In this document: in pieces, positions 50,678 to 59,807 of the stretch
Layout: each line of letters opens with the position of its first letter
How positions within the stretch are numbered: position 1 is the stretch's first letter
Assembly: GCF_015291725.1 (NCBI RefSeq)
Contig: NZ_CP030038.1
Span: forward strand, 7,677,001 to 7,741,000
DNA: 64,000 nt
Reading direction: 5' to 3'
Source: Bradyrhizobium sp. CCBAU 51765
Lineage (GTDB): Bacteria > Pseudomonadota > Alphaproteobacteria > Rhizobiales > Xanthobacteraceae
Made by a program: the position numbers and the translations under genes
The notes under the pieces: generated by a model
What the model saw: only the letters and a program-made list of their open reading frames with translations
Database searches by the model: none
What the model was told of the DNA's origin: nothing

Positions 50678-51913
50678 TTGCTTTTCGGAAGAACACTGCG
50701 AGCCGCCGCGCTGGTCACGGCAACGGCGGCCGTCACCCTCACCTCCGGCGCTGCACTCGCCCAAAAGAAATACGACACCGGCGCGTCCGATACCGAGATC
50801 AAGATCGGCAACATCATGCCGTACAGCGGTCCGGCCTCGGCCTATGGCATCATCGGCAAGACCGAAGAGGCCTATTTCAGGATGGTAAACGACAAGGGTG
50901 GCATCAACGGTCGCAAGATCAACTTCGTAACCTATGACGACGGCTATTCGCCGCCGAAGGCCGTCGAGCAGGTCCGCAAGCTGGTCGAGAGCGACGAGGT
51001 GCTGGCCGTCTTCAACCCGCTCGGCACGCCCTCGAACACGGCGATCCAGAAATACCTCAACGCCAAGAAGATCCCGCAACTGTTCGTCGCCACCGGCGCA
51101 ACCAAGTGGAACGATCCGAAGAACTTCCCCTGGACCATGGGCTGGCAGCCCTCCTACCAGAGCGAAGCGCACATCTACGCCAAATGGCTGATGAAGGAGA
51201 AGCCGGACGCCAAGATCGCTATCCTCTATCAGAACGACGATTTCGGCAAAGACTACCTCAAGGGCACCAAGGACGGTCTCGGCGCGAAGGCCTCGTCCAT
51301 GATCATCATGGAAGAGAGCTACGAGGTCTCCGAGCCGTCGATCGACGGTCACATCGTCAAGATCAAGGCGGCCAATCCCGACGTGCTCCTGATCTACACC
51401 ACGCCGAAGTTCGCGGCCCAGACCATCAAGAAGACCGCCGAGCTCAGCTGGAAGCCGCTCCAGATCCTCACCAACGTGTCGATCTCGGTTGGCAGCGTGA
51501 TGAAGCCGGCCGGCTTCGAAAACGCGCAGGGCGTGTTGTCGGCAGCCTATGCCAAGGACTCCACCGACCCGCAATGGGCCAACGATCCCGGCATGAAGCG
51601 GTGGAACGAGTTCGTCGACAAGTACATGCCGGGTGCCGACAAGTCCGATACCAGCATGGTCTATGGCTACGGCGCCGCGTCGACCCTGGCCAAGGTGCTG
51701 GAAATGTGCGGTGACGATCTCACCCGCGCCAACCTCATGAAGCAGGCCGCGAGCCTGAAGGACTTCGCGCCGGATACCATGCTGCCCGGCGTCAAGCTCA
51801 ACACCAGCGCCACCGACTTCGCCCCGATTGCGCAGCTTCAGATGATGCGCTTCAAGGGCGAGAAGTGGGAACTGTTCGGCGAGATCATCAGCGGCGATAT
51901 CGCCTCCGAGTGA
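50678..51913 (+). CDS. Periplasmic substrate-binding protein 1 of a four-gene tandem
   Basis: A 411-residue type I periplasmic-binding (LivK-like) protein. Signal peptide ends near GAALAQ; the mature protein opens KKYDTGASDTEIKIGNIMPY, shared by all four paralogues (shown in part). Translation starts at TTG (50678-50680) after a perfect AAGGAG at 50666-50671; no closer ATG exists. A conserved CGDDLTR motif is near the C-terminus. Likely binds a dicarboxylate, by location. Confidence 0.9.
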   Translation: MLFGRTLRAAALVTATAAVTLTSGAALAQKKYDTGASDTEIKIGNIMPYSGPASAYGIIGKTEEAYFRMVNDKGGINGRKINFVTYDDGYSPPKAVEQVRKLVESDEVLAVFNPLGTPSNTAIQKYLNAKKIPQLFVATGATKWNDPKNFPWTMGWQPSYQSEAHIYAKWLMKEKPDAKIAILYQNDDFGKDYLKGTKDGLGAKASSMIIMEESYEVSEPSIDGHIVKIKAANPDVLLIYTTPKFAAQTIKKTAELSWKPLQILTNVSISVGSVMKPAGFENAQGVLSAAYAKDSTDPQWANDPGMKRWNEFVDKYMPGADKSDTSMVYGYGAASTLAKVLEMCGDDLTRANLMKQAASLKDFAPDTMLPGVKLNTSATDFAPIAQLQMMRFKGEKWELFGEIISGDIASE

Positions 51914-51941
51914 CCCGCTGACGCGATCATCCAACGTAACA

Positions 51942-51969
51942 GCCCCCGCGGGCGACCGCGGGGGCTTCT
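51942..51969 (+). terminator. Terminator after binding protein 1
   Basis: A perfect 9-bp GC stem (51942-51950 with 51957-51965) with a short T-containing tail, 29 bases past the stop. Confidence 0.85.
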
Positions 51970-52029
51970 TGTTGACGGCCGGCGCCAATCTTGTTCAATG
52001 CGACCGATCCGCCCCGAGGAAGGAGAACA

Positions 52030-53256
52030 ATGGTCGCCGTTCGTTTCCAGGTTGCGTCCCTCTGGGTCGCGCTCGCCTTGTGCACTGCAACGAGCGGCGA
52101 GGTGTTGGCGCAGAAGAAGTACGACAACGGCGCTTCCGATACCGAGATCAAGATCGGTAACATCATGCCCTATAGCGGGCCGGCCTCCGCCTATGCCGCG
52201 ATCGGCAAGACCGAGGAAGCCTATTTCAACAAGATCAACGCCGAGGGCGGCATCAATGGCCGCAAGATCAAGTTCATCTCCTATGACGACGCCTATTCGC
52301 CGCCGAAGACGGTGGAGCAGGCGCGCAAGCTGGTCGAGAGCGACGGGGTGCTGCTGATTTTCGGCTCGCTCGGCACCTCCACCAACAGCGCCATCCGCAA
52401 ATACATGAACGAGAAGAAGGTGCCGCAATTGTTCGTGGCGAGCGGTGCATCGAAATGGAACGATCCCAAGCACTATCCCTGGACCATGGGCTGGCAGCCG
52501 AACTACGCGAGCGAGGCGCGCATCTACGCCAAATACCTCATGAAGGAGAAGCCGAACGGAAAGATCGGTGTGCTCTACCAGAACGACGATTTCGGCAAGG
52601 ACTATCTGAACGGGCTGAAAGAGGGTCTCGGCGCCAAGGCCTCGATGATCGTGGCGGAAGAGCCCTACAGCACCTCGGAGCCGGCGATCGACGAGCACGT
52701 GGTCAAACTGAAAGCCTCCGGCGCTGACGTCTTCATCAGCATCACCACACCGAAATTCACGGCGCAGGGCATTAAGAAGGCGGCGGAGATCAACTGGCAT
52801 CCGGTCCACATCGTCTCGAACGTCTCGGCTTCGGTCGGCGGCGTGCTCGAACCGGCCGGGCTCGAGATCTCGCAAGGCATCCTGTCGGCGAGCTACACCA
52901 AGGACGGCTCCGATCCGCAGTGGAATGCCGATGACGGCATGAAGAAATTCTACAACTTCCTCGCCCAGTATGACCCCAAGGCCAACAAGCTCGATGCCGG
53001 CGTCGTGTTCGGCTATGCCGCCGCGCAGACCATGGTGAAGGTGCTGCAGATGTGCGGCGACGATCTCACCCGCGAGAACGTCATGAAGCAGGCCGCCAGC
53101 CTGAAGGACTTCGAACCCGATACGCTCTTGCCCGGCATCAAGATCAATACCGCGCCGGACGATTTCGCGCCGATCGAACAGCTCCAGATGATGCGGTTCA
53201 AGGGCCGGAAATGGGAGATCTTCGGCGACGTCATCTCGAGCCACGTCGGCCACTGA
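52030..53256 (+). CDS. Periplasmic substrate-binding protein 2 of a four-gene tandem
   Basis: A 408-residue paralogue of the preceding gene: signal peptide ending EVLAQ, then KKYDNGASDTEIKIGNI and the same two-lobe fold, with QMCGDDLTREN near the end. It is the most divergent of the four, for example ASGASKWNDPKHYPW instead of ATGATKWNDPxNFPW. ATG at 52030 follows AAGGAG; an upstream ATG at 51991 would lengthen the signal peptide. Confidence 0.9.
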   Translation: MVAVRFQVASLWVALALCTATSGEVLAQKKYDNGASDTEIKIGNIMPYSGPASAYAAIGKTEEAYFNKINAEGGINGRKIKFISYDDAYSPPKTVEQARKLVESDGVLLIFGSLGTSTNSAIRKYMNEKKVPQLFVASGASKWNDPKHYPWTMGWQPNYASEARIYAKYLMKEKPNGKIGVLYQNDDFGKDYLNGLKEGLGAKASMIVAEEPYSTSEPAIDEHVVKLKASGADVFISITTPKFTAQGIKKAAEINWHPVHIVSNVSASVGGVLEPAGLEISQGILSASYTKDGSDPQWNADDGMKKFYNFLAQYDPKANKLDAGVVFGYAAAQTMVKVLQMCGDDLTRENVMKQAASLKDFEPDTLLPGIKINTAPDDFAPIEQLQMMRFKGRKWEIFGDVISSHVGH

Positions 53257-53373
53257 CCGCCACGACGGCTCAATTCAAGATAGCCGCTTCTTCTGAAAGC
53301 AACTGCAGCGGCGGATTGGCGGCACGAAATCTCACGCGCCGGAATATTCCAGGATCGTCTTCGACGAGAATCG

Positions 53374-53407
53374 CCCACCCCGCGACGCTTATGCGGGGGC
53401 GTTCTTC
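53374..53407 (+). terminator. Probable terminator after binding protein 2
   Basis: CCCCGC pairs with GCGGGG (53378-53383 with 53393-53398) around a nine-base loop, followed by a TTCTTCTT run. It is weaker than the other three terminators of the tandem. The rest of 53257-53512 shows no gene. Confidence 0.65.
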
Positions 53408-53512
53408 TTGCTGACGGCCGTGGATAGGTATTGAATGTGCGATGGAGCGAGGAGCAACCATCGCCCCCAACAAGAACAATCGACACATTCAAACCTTCCT
53501 AGGGAGATCAAG

Positions 53513-54742
53513 ATGCCTGCAATGCATGTGCGATTGGGGGCCTTCTCGGCTGCCCTCGTGCTGGCTGTCGCTCTATCCACGGCAGCATCCGCGCAGAAGA
53601 AATACGATACCGGCGCATCCGACACCGAAATCAAGATCGGCAACATCATGCCCTACAGCGGACCCGCCTCCGCCTACGGCGTGATCGGCAAGACCGAGGA
53701 GGCCTATTTCCGCAAGATCAACGCAGAAGGCGGCATCAACGGCCGCAAGATCAATTTCATCACCTATGACGACACCTACTCGCCGCCCAAAACGGTGGAA
53801 CAGGCGCGCAAGCTCGTCGAAAGCGACGAGGTGCTGTTGATCTTCAACTCGCTGGGCACGCCGCCCAACACAGCGATCCAGAAATACATGAACTCGAAGA
53901 AGGTGCCGCAGCTCTTCGTCGCCACCGGCGCCACCAAGTGGAACGATCCGCAGAACTTCCCGTGGACGATGGGCTGGCAGCCCAACTACCAGATCGAGTC
54001 GATCATCTATGCCAAATACATCCTGAAGAACCATCCGAACGCCAAGATCGCCGTGCTCTACCAGAACGACGACTACGGCAAGGACTATCTGAAGGGGTTC
54101 AAGGACGGGCTCGGCGCCAAGGCCGCCTCGATGATCGTCATTGAGGACAGCTACGAAGTCTCCGAGCCAACCATCGATTCCCACATCGTGAAGATGAAGG
54201 CGACGGGCGCGGATATCTTCTTCAACATCACCACGCCGAAATTCGCGGCGCAGGCCATCAAGAAGAACGCCGAGGTCGGCTGGAAGCCGCTGCACTTCCT
54301 CAACAACGTCTCGAACTCGATCGGCAGCGTGATCAAGCCGGCCGGCTTCGAGAACGCCCAGGACATCATCTCGTCGCAATACTTCAAGGACCCGACCGAC
54401 GCGCAGTGGAAGAACGACAAGGCCATGATCGCCTGGAACGAATTCCTGGACAAGTACTATCCGGAAGCCAACCGCGCCGACGCCGCGGTGATGTACGGCT
54501 ACATCGTCGCGCAAGGCCTGGCACACGTGCTGAAATCCTGCGGCGACAACCTGACCCGCGAAAACATCATGAAGCAGGCCGCCAGCATCAGGGATTACGA
54601 GCCGGCCGGGCTGCTGCCGGGCGTCAAGGTCAACACCTCGGCCACCGACTTCGCGCCGCTCTCGCAGCTCCAGTTGATCCGCTTCAAGGGCGAGCATTGG
54701 GAGCGATTTGGCGAGGTCCTGAGCGGCGACGTCGGCGGCTGA
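53513..54742 (+). CDS. Periplasmic substrate-binding protein 3 of a four-gene tandem
   Basis: A 409-residue paralogue: signal peptide ends AASAQ; mature start KKYDTGASDTEIKIGNI. The ligand-lobe segments NSLGTPPNTAIQKYMNSKK and VATGATKWNDPQNFPW are nearly identical to paralogue 4, its closest relative. ATG at 53513 follows AGGGAGATCAAG. The Cys motif is KSCGDNLTREN. Confidence 0.9.
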   Translation: MPAMHVRLGAFSAALVLAVALSTAASAQKKYDTGASDTEIKIGNIMPYSGPASAYGVIGKTEEAYFRKINAEGGINGRKINFITYDDTYSPPKTVEQARKLVESDEVLLIFNSLGTPPNTAIQKYMNSKKVPQLFVATGATKWNDPQNFPWTMGWQPNYQIESIIYAKYILKNHPNAKIAVLYQNDDYGKDYLKGFKDGLGAKAASMIVIEDSYEVSEPTIDSHIVKMKATGADIFFNITTPKFAAQAIKKNAEVGWKPLHFLNNVSNSIGSVIKPAGFENAQDIISSQYFKDPTDAQWKNDKAMIAWNEFLDKYYPEANRADAAVMYGYIVAQGLAHVLKSCGDNLTRENIMKQAASIRDYEPAGLLPGVKVNTSATDFAPLSQLQLIRFKGEHWERFGEVLSGDVGG

Positions 54743-54787
54743 CCTTACCCAGTTGCTCAAGATGTAGCCAAATCGACTAAAGACGCA

Positions 54788-54820
54788 GCCCCTGCGGCCT
54801 TGCCGCAGGGGCTTTTCCTT
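54788..54820 (+). terminator. Terminator after binding protein 3
   Basis: A perfect 11-bp stem (54788-54798 with 54802-54812), three-base loop, then TTTTCCTT. Confidence 0.9.
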
Positions 54821-54916
54821 GAAGCTTCCGGGCAAATCGTATTGAATTGCGGTCGCGTCGCCAAAAAACGAGACAAGAAAAGGGACGCACACACCAAGAA
54901 GAATAGGGAGATTGGA

Positions 54917-56146
54917 ATGCCTGCTGTCACCGGCAAACTCGCGGCCGCATCATTGGCGCTCGCGCTCATTGCGGCTTCGACTTCAACTGCATCGGCCCAG
55001 AAGAAATACGATACCGGCGCGACCGACACCGAGATCAAGATCGGCAACATCATGCCCTACAGCGGACCGGCGTCCGCCTACGGCATCATCGGGCGCACCG
55101 AAGCCGCCTATTTCAAGAAGATCAACGACGAAGGCGGCATCAACGGCCGCAAGATCAATTTCATCTCCTACGACGACGCGTACTCACCGCCGAAGACGGT
55201 GGAGCAGGCGCGCAAGCTGGTCGAGAGCGACGAGGTGCTGCTCGTCTTCAACTCGCTCGGCACGCCGCCGAACACGGCGATCCAGAAGTACATGAACTCG
55301 AAGAAGGTGCCGCAGCTGTTCGTCGCCACCGGCGCCACCAAGTGGAACGATCCGCAGAACTTCCCCTGGACCATGGGCTGGCAGCCCAACTACCAGAGCG
55401 AGACGCAGATCTACGCCAAATACATCCTGAAGGAGCTGCCCAACGCCAAGATCGGCGTGCTCTACCAGAACGACGATTACGGCAAGGACTACCTGAAGGG
55501 CCTGAAGGACGGCCTCGGCGCCAAGGCCGCAAGCATGATCGTGCTGGAGGAAAGCTACGAGACGTCGGAGCCGACCATCGACAATCACATCGTCAAGCTG
55601 AAGGCGACCGGCGCCGACGTCTTCATCAACATCACCACGCCGAAATTCGCGGCGCAGGCGATCAAGAAGAATGCCGAGATCGGCTGGAAACCGATCCACT
55701 TCCTCAACAACGTCTCGGCCTCGGTCGGAAGCGTGATCAAGCCGGCGGGCTTCGAGAACGCGCAAGGCATCATTTCGGCGGCCTATCTGAAGGACACGAC
55801 CGATGCGCAATGGGCCAACGACGCGGGCATGAAGGCGTTCCTCGACTTCATGACGAAGTACTTCCCCGAAGGCGACAAGACCGACGGCGGCACGATCGTC
55901 GGCTACGGCGTCGCACAGACGCTGGTCCAGGTGCTGAAGAACTGCGGCGACGACCTCACGCGCGCGAACGTCATGAAACAGGCCGCGAGCCTGAAGGACT
56001 TCCGCACCGAAGCGCTGCTGCCCGGCATCAAGATCAACACGTCGGCGACGGATTTCGCCCCGATCAGCTCGCTGCAGCTGCAACGCTTCAAGGGCGAGCG
56101 ATGGGAGCTGTTCGGCGACGTCATCAATGCGGAAGCCGGCGGCTAG
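54917..56146 (+). CDS. Periplasmic substrate-binding protein 4 of a four-gene tandem
   Basis: A 409-residue paralogue: signal peptide ends TASAQ; mature start KKYDTGATDTEIKIGNI. Very close to paralogue 3 through both lobes; differences concentrate in the C-terminal third (FLDFMTKYFPEGDKTDGG against NEFLDKYYPEANRADA). ATG at 54917 follows AGGGAGATTGGA, the same leader pattern as paralogue 3, supporting a recent duplication including the leader. Its ligand is probably a dicarboxylate, by context. Confidence 0.9.
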   Translation: MPAVTGKLAAASLALALIAASTSTASAQKKYDTGATDTEIKIGNIMPYSGPASAYGIIGRTEAAYFKKINDEGGINGRKINFISYDDAYSPPKTVEQARKLVESDEVLLVFNSLGTPPNTAIQKYMNSKKVPQLFVATGATKWNDPQNFPWTMGWQPNYQSETQIYAKYILKELPNAKIGVLYQNDDYGKDYLKGLKDGLGAKAASMIVLEESYETSEPTIDNHIVKLKATGADVFINITTPKFAAQAIKKNAEIGWKPIHFLNNVSASVGSVIKPAGFENAQGIISAAYLKDTTDAQWANDAGMKAFLDFMTKYFPEGDKTDGGTIVGYGVAQTLVQVLKNCGDDLTRANVMKQAASLKDFRTEALLPGIKINTSATDFAPISSLQLQRFKGERWELFGDVINAEAGG

Positions 56147-56174
56147 CTGACGCCTGAAAGGCACGACGGAAAAT

Positions 56175-56202
56175 CCCCTGCGCCGGTCGCGCAGGGGGTT
56201 TC
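56175..56202 (+). terminator. Terminator after binding protein 4
   Basis: An 8-bp stem (56175-56182 with 56190-56197), seven-base loop, then GTTTCTG. Confidence 0.8.
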
Positions 56203-56339
56203 TGCTTGCGCGGCGGTTCTGATCACGCGATTGCACAATCGAATGATGGCGGAGGCCGCTTACGCTTTGGCGCACGATGCGGTAGGCAGTTGGCCGGCGA
56301 CCTCGTCGCCGCAACTTCAGTCTGCCGAAGGCCATCGTC

Positions 56340-57623
56340 ATGACCGACCGACGTCCCCTGCTCCGCGCGCTCTACGACGCCGCCGTTGCCGCCGCCCATC
56401 CGAATACGATCCTGGCACCGCATCTGCGCCCCGCGCCCAGGGGACGCGTGATCTGCCTTGCCGCCGGCAAGGGCGCAGGCGCGATGGCCGCGGCGGCCGA
56501 GCGGCACTATCTCGACGCGCTCGGGCTCCCGCCGGAACGGCTGGTCGGCATCGCCACCACGCGCCACGGCTACGGCGTGCCGACCCGCCGCATCCGCGTG
56601 GTCGAGGCCGGGCATCCCGTGCCTGACGAAGCCGGCCTGAAAGGCGCCGCCGACACGCTCGCGCTGGCGGGCGAGGCCGGGCCTGACGATCTGCTCCTGG
56701 TGCTGCTCACCGGCGGCGGCTCGGCCAACTGGATCGCGCCGGCGAATGGCGTCAGCTTCGCGCAGAAGCAGGCGGTCAACAAGGCGCTGCTGCGCTCGGG
56801 CGCGCCGATCGGCGAGATGAACATCGTCAGGAAACATCTGTCGCGGATCAAGGGCGGGCGGCTGGCGCGGGCCGGCAGGAACGCCGCCGAGATCGTCACG
56901 CTCGCGATCTCCGACGTGCCGCATGACGATCCTTCCGCGATCGCCTCCGGCCCCACCGTGCCGGATCCGACGACGCTGGCCGATGCGCGCGCGATCGTGG
57001 ACAAGTACAGGCTCGACGTCGACGATGCGGTGCGCCGCGCGCTCGACGATCCCGCCAATGAGAGCTGCAAACCGGGCGACGCGGCCTTCGGGCGTGCGAC
57101 ATTCGAGCTGATCGCGCGGCCCAGGCAGTCGCTCGACGCCGCGGTGAAGCTGGCGCGCGCCTCCGGCTACGAGACCATCGATCTCGGCGCCGATCTCGAA
57201 GGCGAGGCGCGCGAGGTCGCCGCCGATCACGCCAGGCTGGCGCTCGAGGCGCGTGCGCAAGGCAAGCGCATCGCCATCCTCTCCGGCGGCGAGCTCACGG
57301 TCACCGTGCGTGGCCAGGGACGCGGCGGACCGAACCAGGAATACGCGCTGGCGCTCGCCGGCCTGTTGCAGGACACCGCCGGCATCTCGGCCCTCGCCGG
57401 CGACACCGACGGCGCCGATGGCGGTGCCGGGAACCCCACGGACCCGGCCGGCGCGCTGATCGACGCGGCAACGTTCGCAAGGATGAAGGCGCAGGGACTG
57501 CAGCCGCAGGCCTATCTCGACAACAACGACGCGACCTCGTTCTTCGAGGCCACGGGCGATCTGCTCACGCCGGGGCCGACGCTGACCAACGTGAACGATA
57601 TCCGGGTGATTCTGGTGGATTGA
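56340..57623 (+). CDS. Glycerate 2-kinase, type 2 (DUF4147/MOFRL family)
   Basis: A 427-residue kinase phosphorylating D-glycerate to 2-phosphoglycerate, as in serine-cycle or tartrate/hydroxypyruvate metabolism (GckA/TtuD group). N-terminal domain: CLAAGKGAGAMA, LLTGGGSANWIAPA and KHLSRIKGGRLA; C-terminal MOFRL domain: LSGGELTVTVRGQGRGGPNQEYALA (in two blocks) and GDTDGADG. Monocistronic; converges on the Ehr-type operon. The 138-bp gap downstream shows no clear terminator. Confidence 0.92.
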   Translation: MTDRRPLLRALYDAAVAAAHPNTILAPHLRPAPRGRVICLAAGKGAGAMAAAAERHYLDALGLPPERLVGIATTRHGYGVPTRRIRVVEAGHPVPDEAGLKGAADTLALAGEAGPDDLLLVLLTGGGSANWIAPANGVSFAQKQAVNKALLRSGAPIGEMNIVRKHLSRIKGGRLARAGRNAAEIVTLAISDVPHDDPSAIASGPTVPDPTTLADARAIVDKYRLDVDDAVRRALDDPANESCKPGDAAFGRATFELIARPRQSLDAAVKLARASGYETIDLGADLEGEAREVAADHARLALEARAQGKRIAILSGGELTVTVRGQGRGGPNQEYALALAGLLQDTAGISALAGDTDGADGGAGNPTDPAGALIDAATFARMKAQGLQPQAYLDNNDATSFFEATGDLLTPGPTLTNVNDIRVILVD

Positions 57624-57761
57624 GGCTCGCCTTGCTCGACGCCATCGCGGCACTGCCTATCCATGACGGCTTTGGACATCTGTCCAGCCACGACACAGTC
57701 GTCGTTCGCCGCAAAGTGGAGAATCCAGGGCTCTCGCAGTGACGAAGTGTGTAGGTGCGGC

Positions 57762-58286
57762 CTACCGCTTGACGCTGACGTGCTCCAGCAGCGCCAGCAG
57801 GCCCTTCAACAAGTCCGTCGGCGACGGCGGGCACCCCTTGATGTGTAAATCCACGGGAACGATCTCGGACACGCCGCCGACGCAGGCGTAGCTGCCTCCG
57901 AAAATGCCGCCATCGATCGCGCAGCCGCCGACCGCGACGACCCATTTCGGATCGGGCGTCGCGTTGTAGGTCCGCTCCAGCGCCTGTCGCATGTTCTTCG
58001 TCACCGGGCCCGTGACCAGCAGCACGTCGGCATGGCGCGGCGAGGCGACGAAGCGCAGGCCGAAACGTTCGATGTCGTAGAAGGCGTTGGACAGCGCATG
58101 GATCTCCAGCTCGCAGCCGTTGCAGGACCCGGCATCGACCTCGCGAATGGCAAGAGAACGCCCAAGCCTGGCCTGGGCGGCGCGGTTGACTTTCGTTGCA
58201 AGCTCCGCCAGCGCCGACTCGTCCGGCGCCGGCGCGGGCTCCGTCAGCGAACCATGGGTGAGGCTTTCGAGCAGGGTCCCGCGCAT
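57762..58286 (-). CDS. NuoB/HyfI-like [4Fe-4S] subunit of a membrane-bound hydrogenase-related complex
   Basis: A 174-residue homologue of complex I NuoB and the group-4 hydrogenase small subunit. All four ligands of the proximal cluster are present: Cys55 and Cys58 (SCNGCE), Cys122 (VGGC) and Cys152 (GCPP). An N-terminal extension of about 35 residues replaces the polyferredoxin-type partner seen in Hyc/Hyf. Last gene of the operon, three bases after the large subunit. It should pass electrons between a donor and the large subunit. Confidence 0.88.
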   Translation of the reverse strand: MRGTLLESLTHGSLTEPAPAPDESALAELATKVNRAAQARLGRSLAIREVDAGSCNGCELEIHALSNAFYDIERFGLRFVASPRHADVLLVTGPVTKNMRQALERTYNATPDPKWVVAVGGCAIDGGIFGGSYACVGGVSEIVPVDLHIKGCPPSPTDLLKGLLALLEHVSVKR

Positions 58287-58289
58287 AGC

Positions 58290-59804
58290 TTAGAGGTCCA
58301 CGCCAGAATAGGAACAGTTGAACGATTTATTGCAGAGCGGAAAGTCGGCAATGATGTTGCCCTCGATCGCAGTTTCCAGCAGCGGCCACTGGAACCACGA
58401 CGCATCGCGCAGGTGGCAGCGTTCGACGCGCAAGTCGCCGTCGAGCCGCAGCCACACCAGAACGTCGCCGCGGAAGGCTTCGGTGAGCGCCATGCCTTCA
58501 CAGGCACCGCCGCCGATCCCGGCTGGCAGCGCGGTTTCGAGCGCGCCCGGCCCAAGCTGGTCGAGAATCTGCGCGATCAACGCGACGCTCTGCTCGACCT
58601 CGCGGATTCGGATCCAGACCCGCGCGTTCACGTCGCCGGCCTGCAGTACCGGCACTTCGAACGACAGCGAATCGTAAGGCATGTAGGCAATCGCGCGCCG
58701 CGCATCGAAATCGCGGCCGGAGGCGCGGCCGACATAGCCGCCGGCGCCGAACTGACGCGCATACTCCGCCTTCACGATGCCCGTGGTGACGGTGCGGTCC
58801 TGCAAGGACGCCGTGTTGTCATAGAGCTCGATCAAGCGCGGAAAGACCTTCTTGATTTCAGCAAGCAGCGTTCGCAGCGCCGGGATACCGTCCGGCGCGA
58901 TGTCGCGCGCCACGCCACCGGGCACGACGACGTCCATCATCAGGCGATGGCCGAACGCAGCATCCGCAGCGCGCAGGGTTCGCTCGCGCAAAATGCCGGT
59001 CTGGGCGTGCATCAGCGCGAACGACGCATCGTTGCAGATCGCACCGATGTCGCCGAAATGATTGGCGAGCCGCTCCAATTCCGCCATCAGCGCCCGCAAG
59101 TACGTCGCGCGCGGCGGCACCTTGATGTCGAGCGCGGCTTCCGCCGCACGGGCAAAGGCGAAAGCATAGGCCACCGCGCTGTCGCCGGAGGTGCGGTTGG
59201 CGAGCCTTGCCGCAGTCTCGAGGTTCGCGCCCTGCATCAGCGACTCGATGCCCTTGTGGGTGTAGCCGAGCCACTGCTCCAGCCGCACCACGTGCTCGCC
59301 ATTGGCGGTGAAGCGGAAATGGCCGGGCTCGATGATCCCGGCATGAACGGGGCCGACCGCCACCTGGTGCAACCCCTCGCCCTCGGCCGGCAGGAACTGG
59401 TATGGCCTCACGTCGCGCGATGCGATGCGACCGGAGAGCGGATAGGGCTTGCCCCAGGCATAGTGATCGAGCCATGGCCGCAGATCGTCGGCGGCGGCAG
59501 GAACAAGCCCGAACAGATCATGGATGGTCCGCTCCAGCCGAAGCGCCGGCGGATGACGGCTGGCGACGCTCGGAAATGTGCCGTCCGTACACTCGTAGGT
59601 GACGACCGCGATATCGGTCGAGACGCCATCGAGCATCGCCATGTGCACCGCGGTCCGCTCGCCCCAGAAACCAAGCAGCGTGAGGCGTCCCTCCACCATT
59701 CGATCGATCGCCGTCTGCCATCCCGCCTCCGTCACGACCGCGCGCGGCCAGGGACGATGCGGCAACTCTGCGGGGACATGGGGAATACTGTCGAAGATGC
59801 CCAT
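58290..59804 (-). CDS. NuoC/NuoD-fused large subunit (HyfG/HycE-like) lacking NiFe cysteines
   Basis: A 504-residue fusion: a NuoC-like domain (about 1-115, with ERTIHDLFGL) and a NuoD/hydrogenase-large-subunit domain with GPVHAGIIEPGHFRF. At the L1 site, where hydrogenases have RxCGxC, the sequence is RTSGDS (204-209). At the C-terminal L2 site, instead of DPCxxC, it reads DFPLCNKSFNCS (487-498). NiFe binding is therefore not expected. Resembles M. tuberculosis Rv0087 and the Ehr group. Substrate unknown. Confidence 0.88.
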   Translation of the reverse strand: MGIFDSIPHVPAELPHRPWPRAVVTEAGWQTAIDRMVEGRLTLLGFWGERTAVHMAMLDGVSTDIAVVTYECTDGTFPSVASRHPPALRLERTIHDLFGLVPAAADDLRPWLDHYAWGKPYPLSGRIASRDVRPYQFLPAEGEGLHQVAVGPVHAGIIEPGHFRFTANGEHVVRLEQWLGYTHKGIESLMQGANLETAARLANRTSGDSAVAYAFAFARAAEAALDIKVPPRATYLRALMAELERLANHFGDIGAICNDASFALMHAQTGILRERTLRAADAAFGHRLMMDVVVPGGVARDIAPDGIPALRTLLAEIKKVFPRLIELYDNTASLQDRTVTTGIVKAEYARQFGAGGYVGRASGRDFDARRAIAYMPYDSLSFEVPVLQAGDVNARVWIRIREVEQSVALIAQILDQLGPGALETALPAGIGGGACEGMALTEAFRGDVLVWLRLDGDLRVERCHLRDASWFQWPLLETAIEGNIIADFPLCNKSFNCSYSGVDL

Positions 59805-59807
59805 CGC

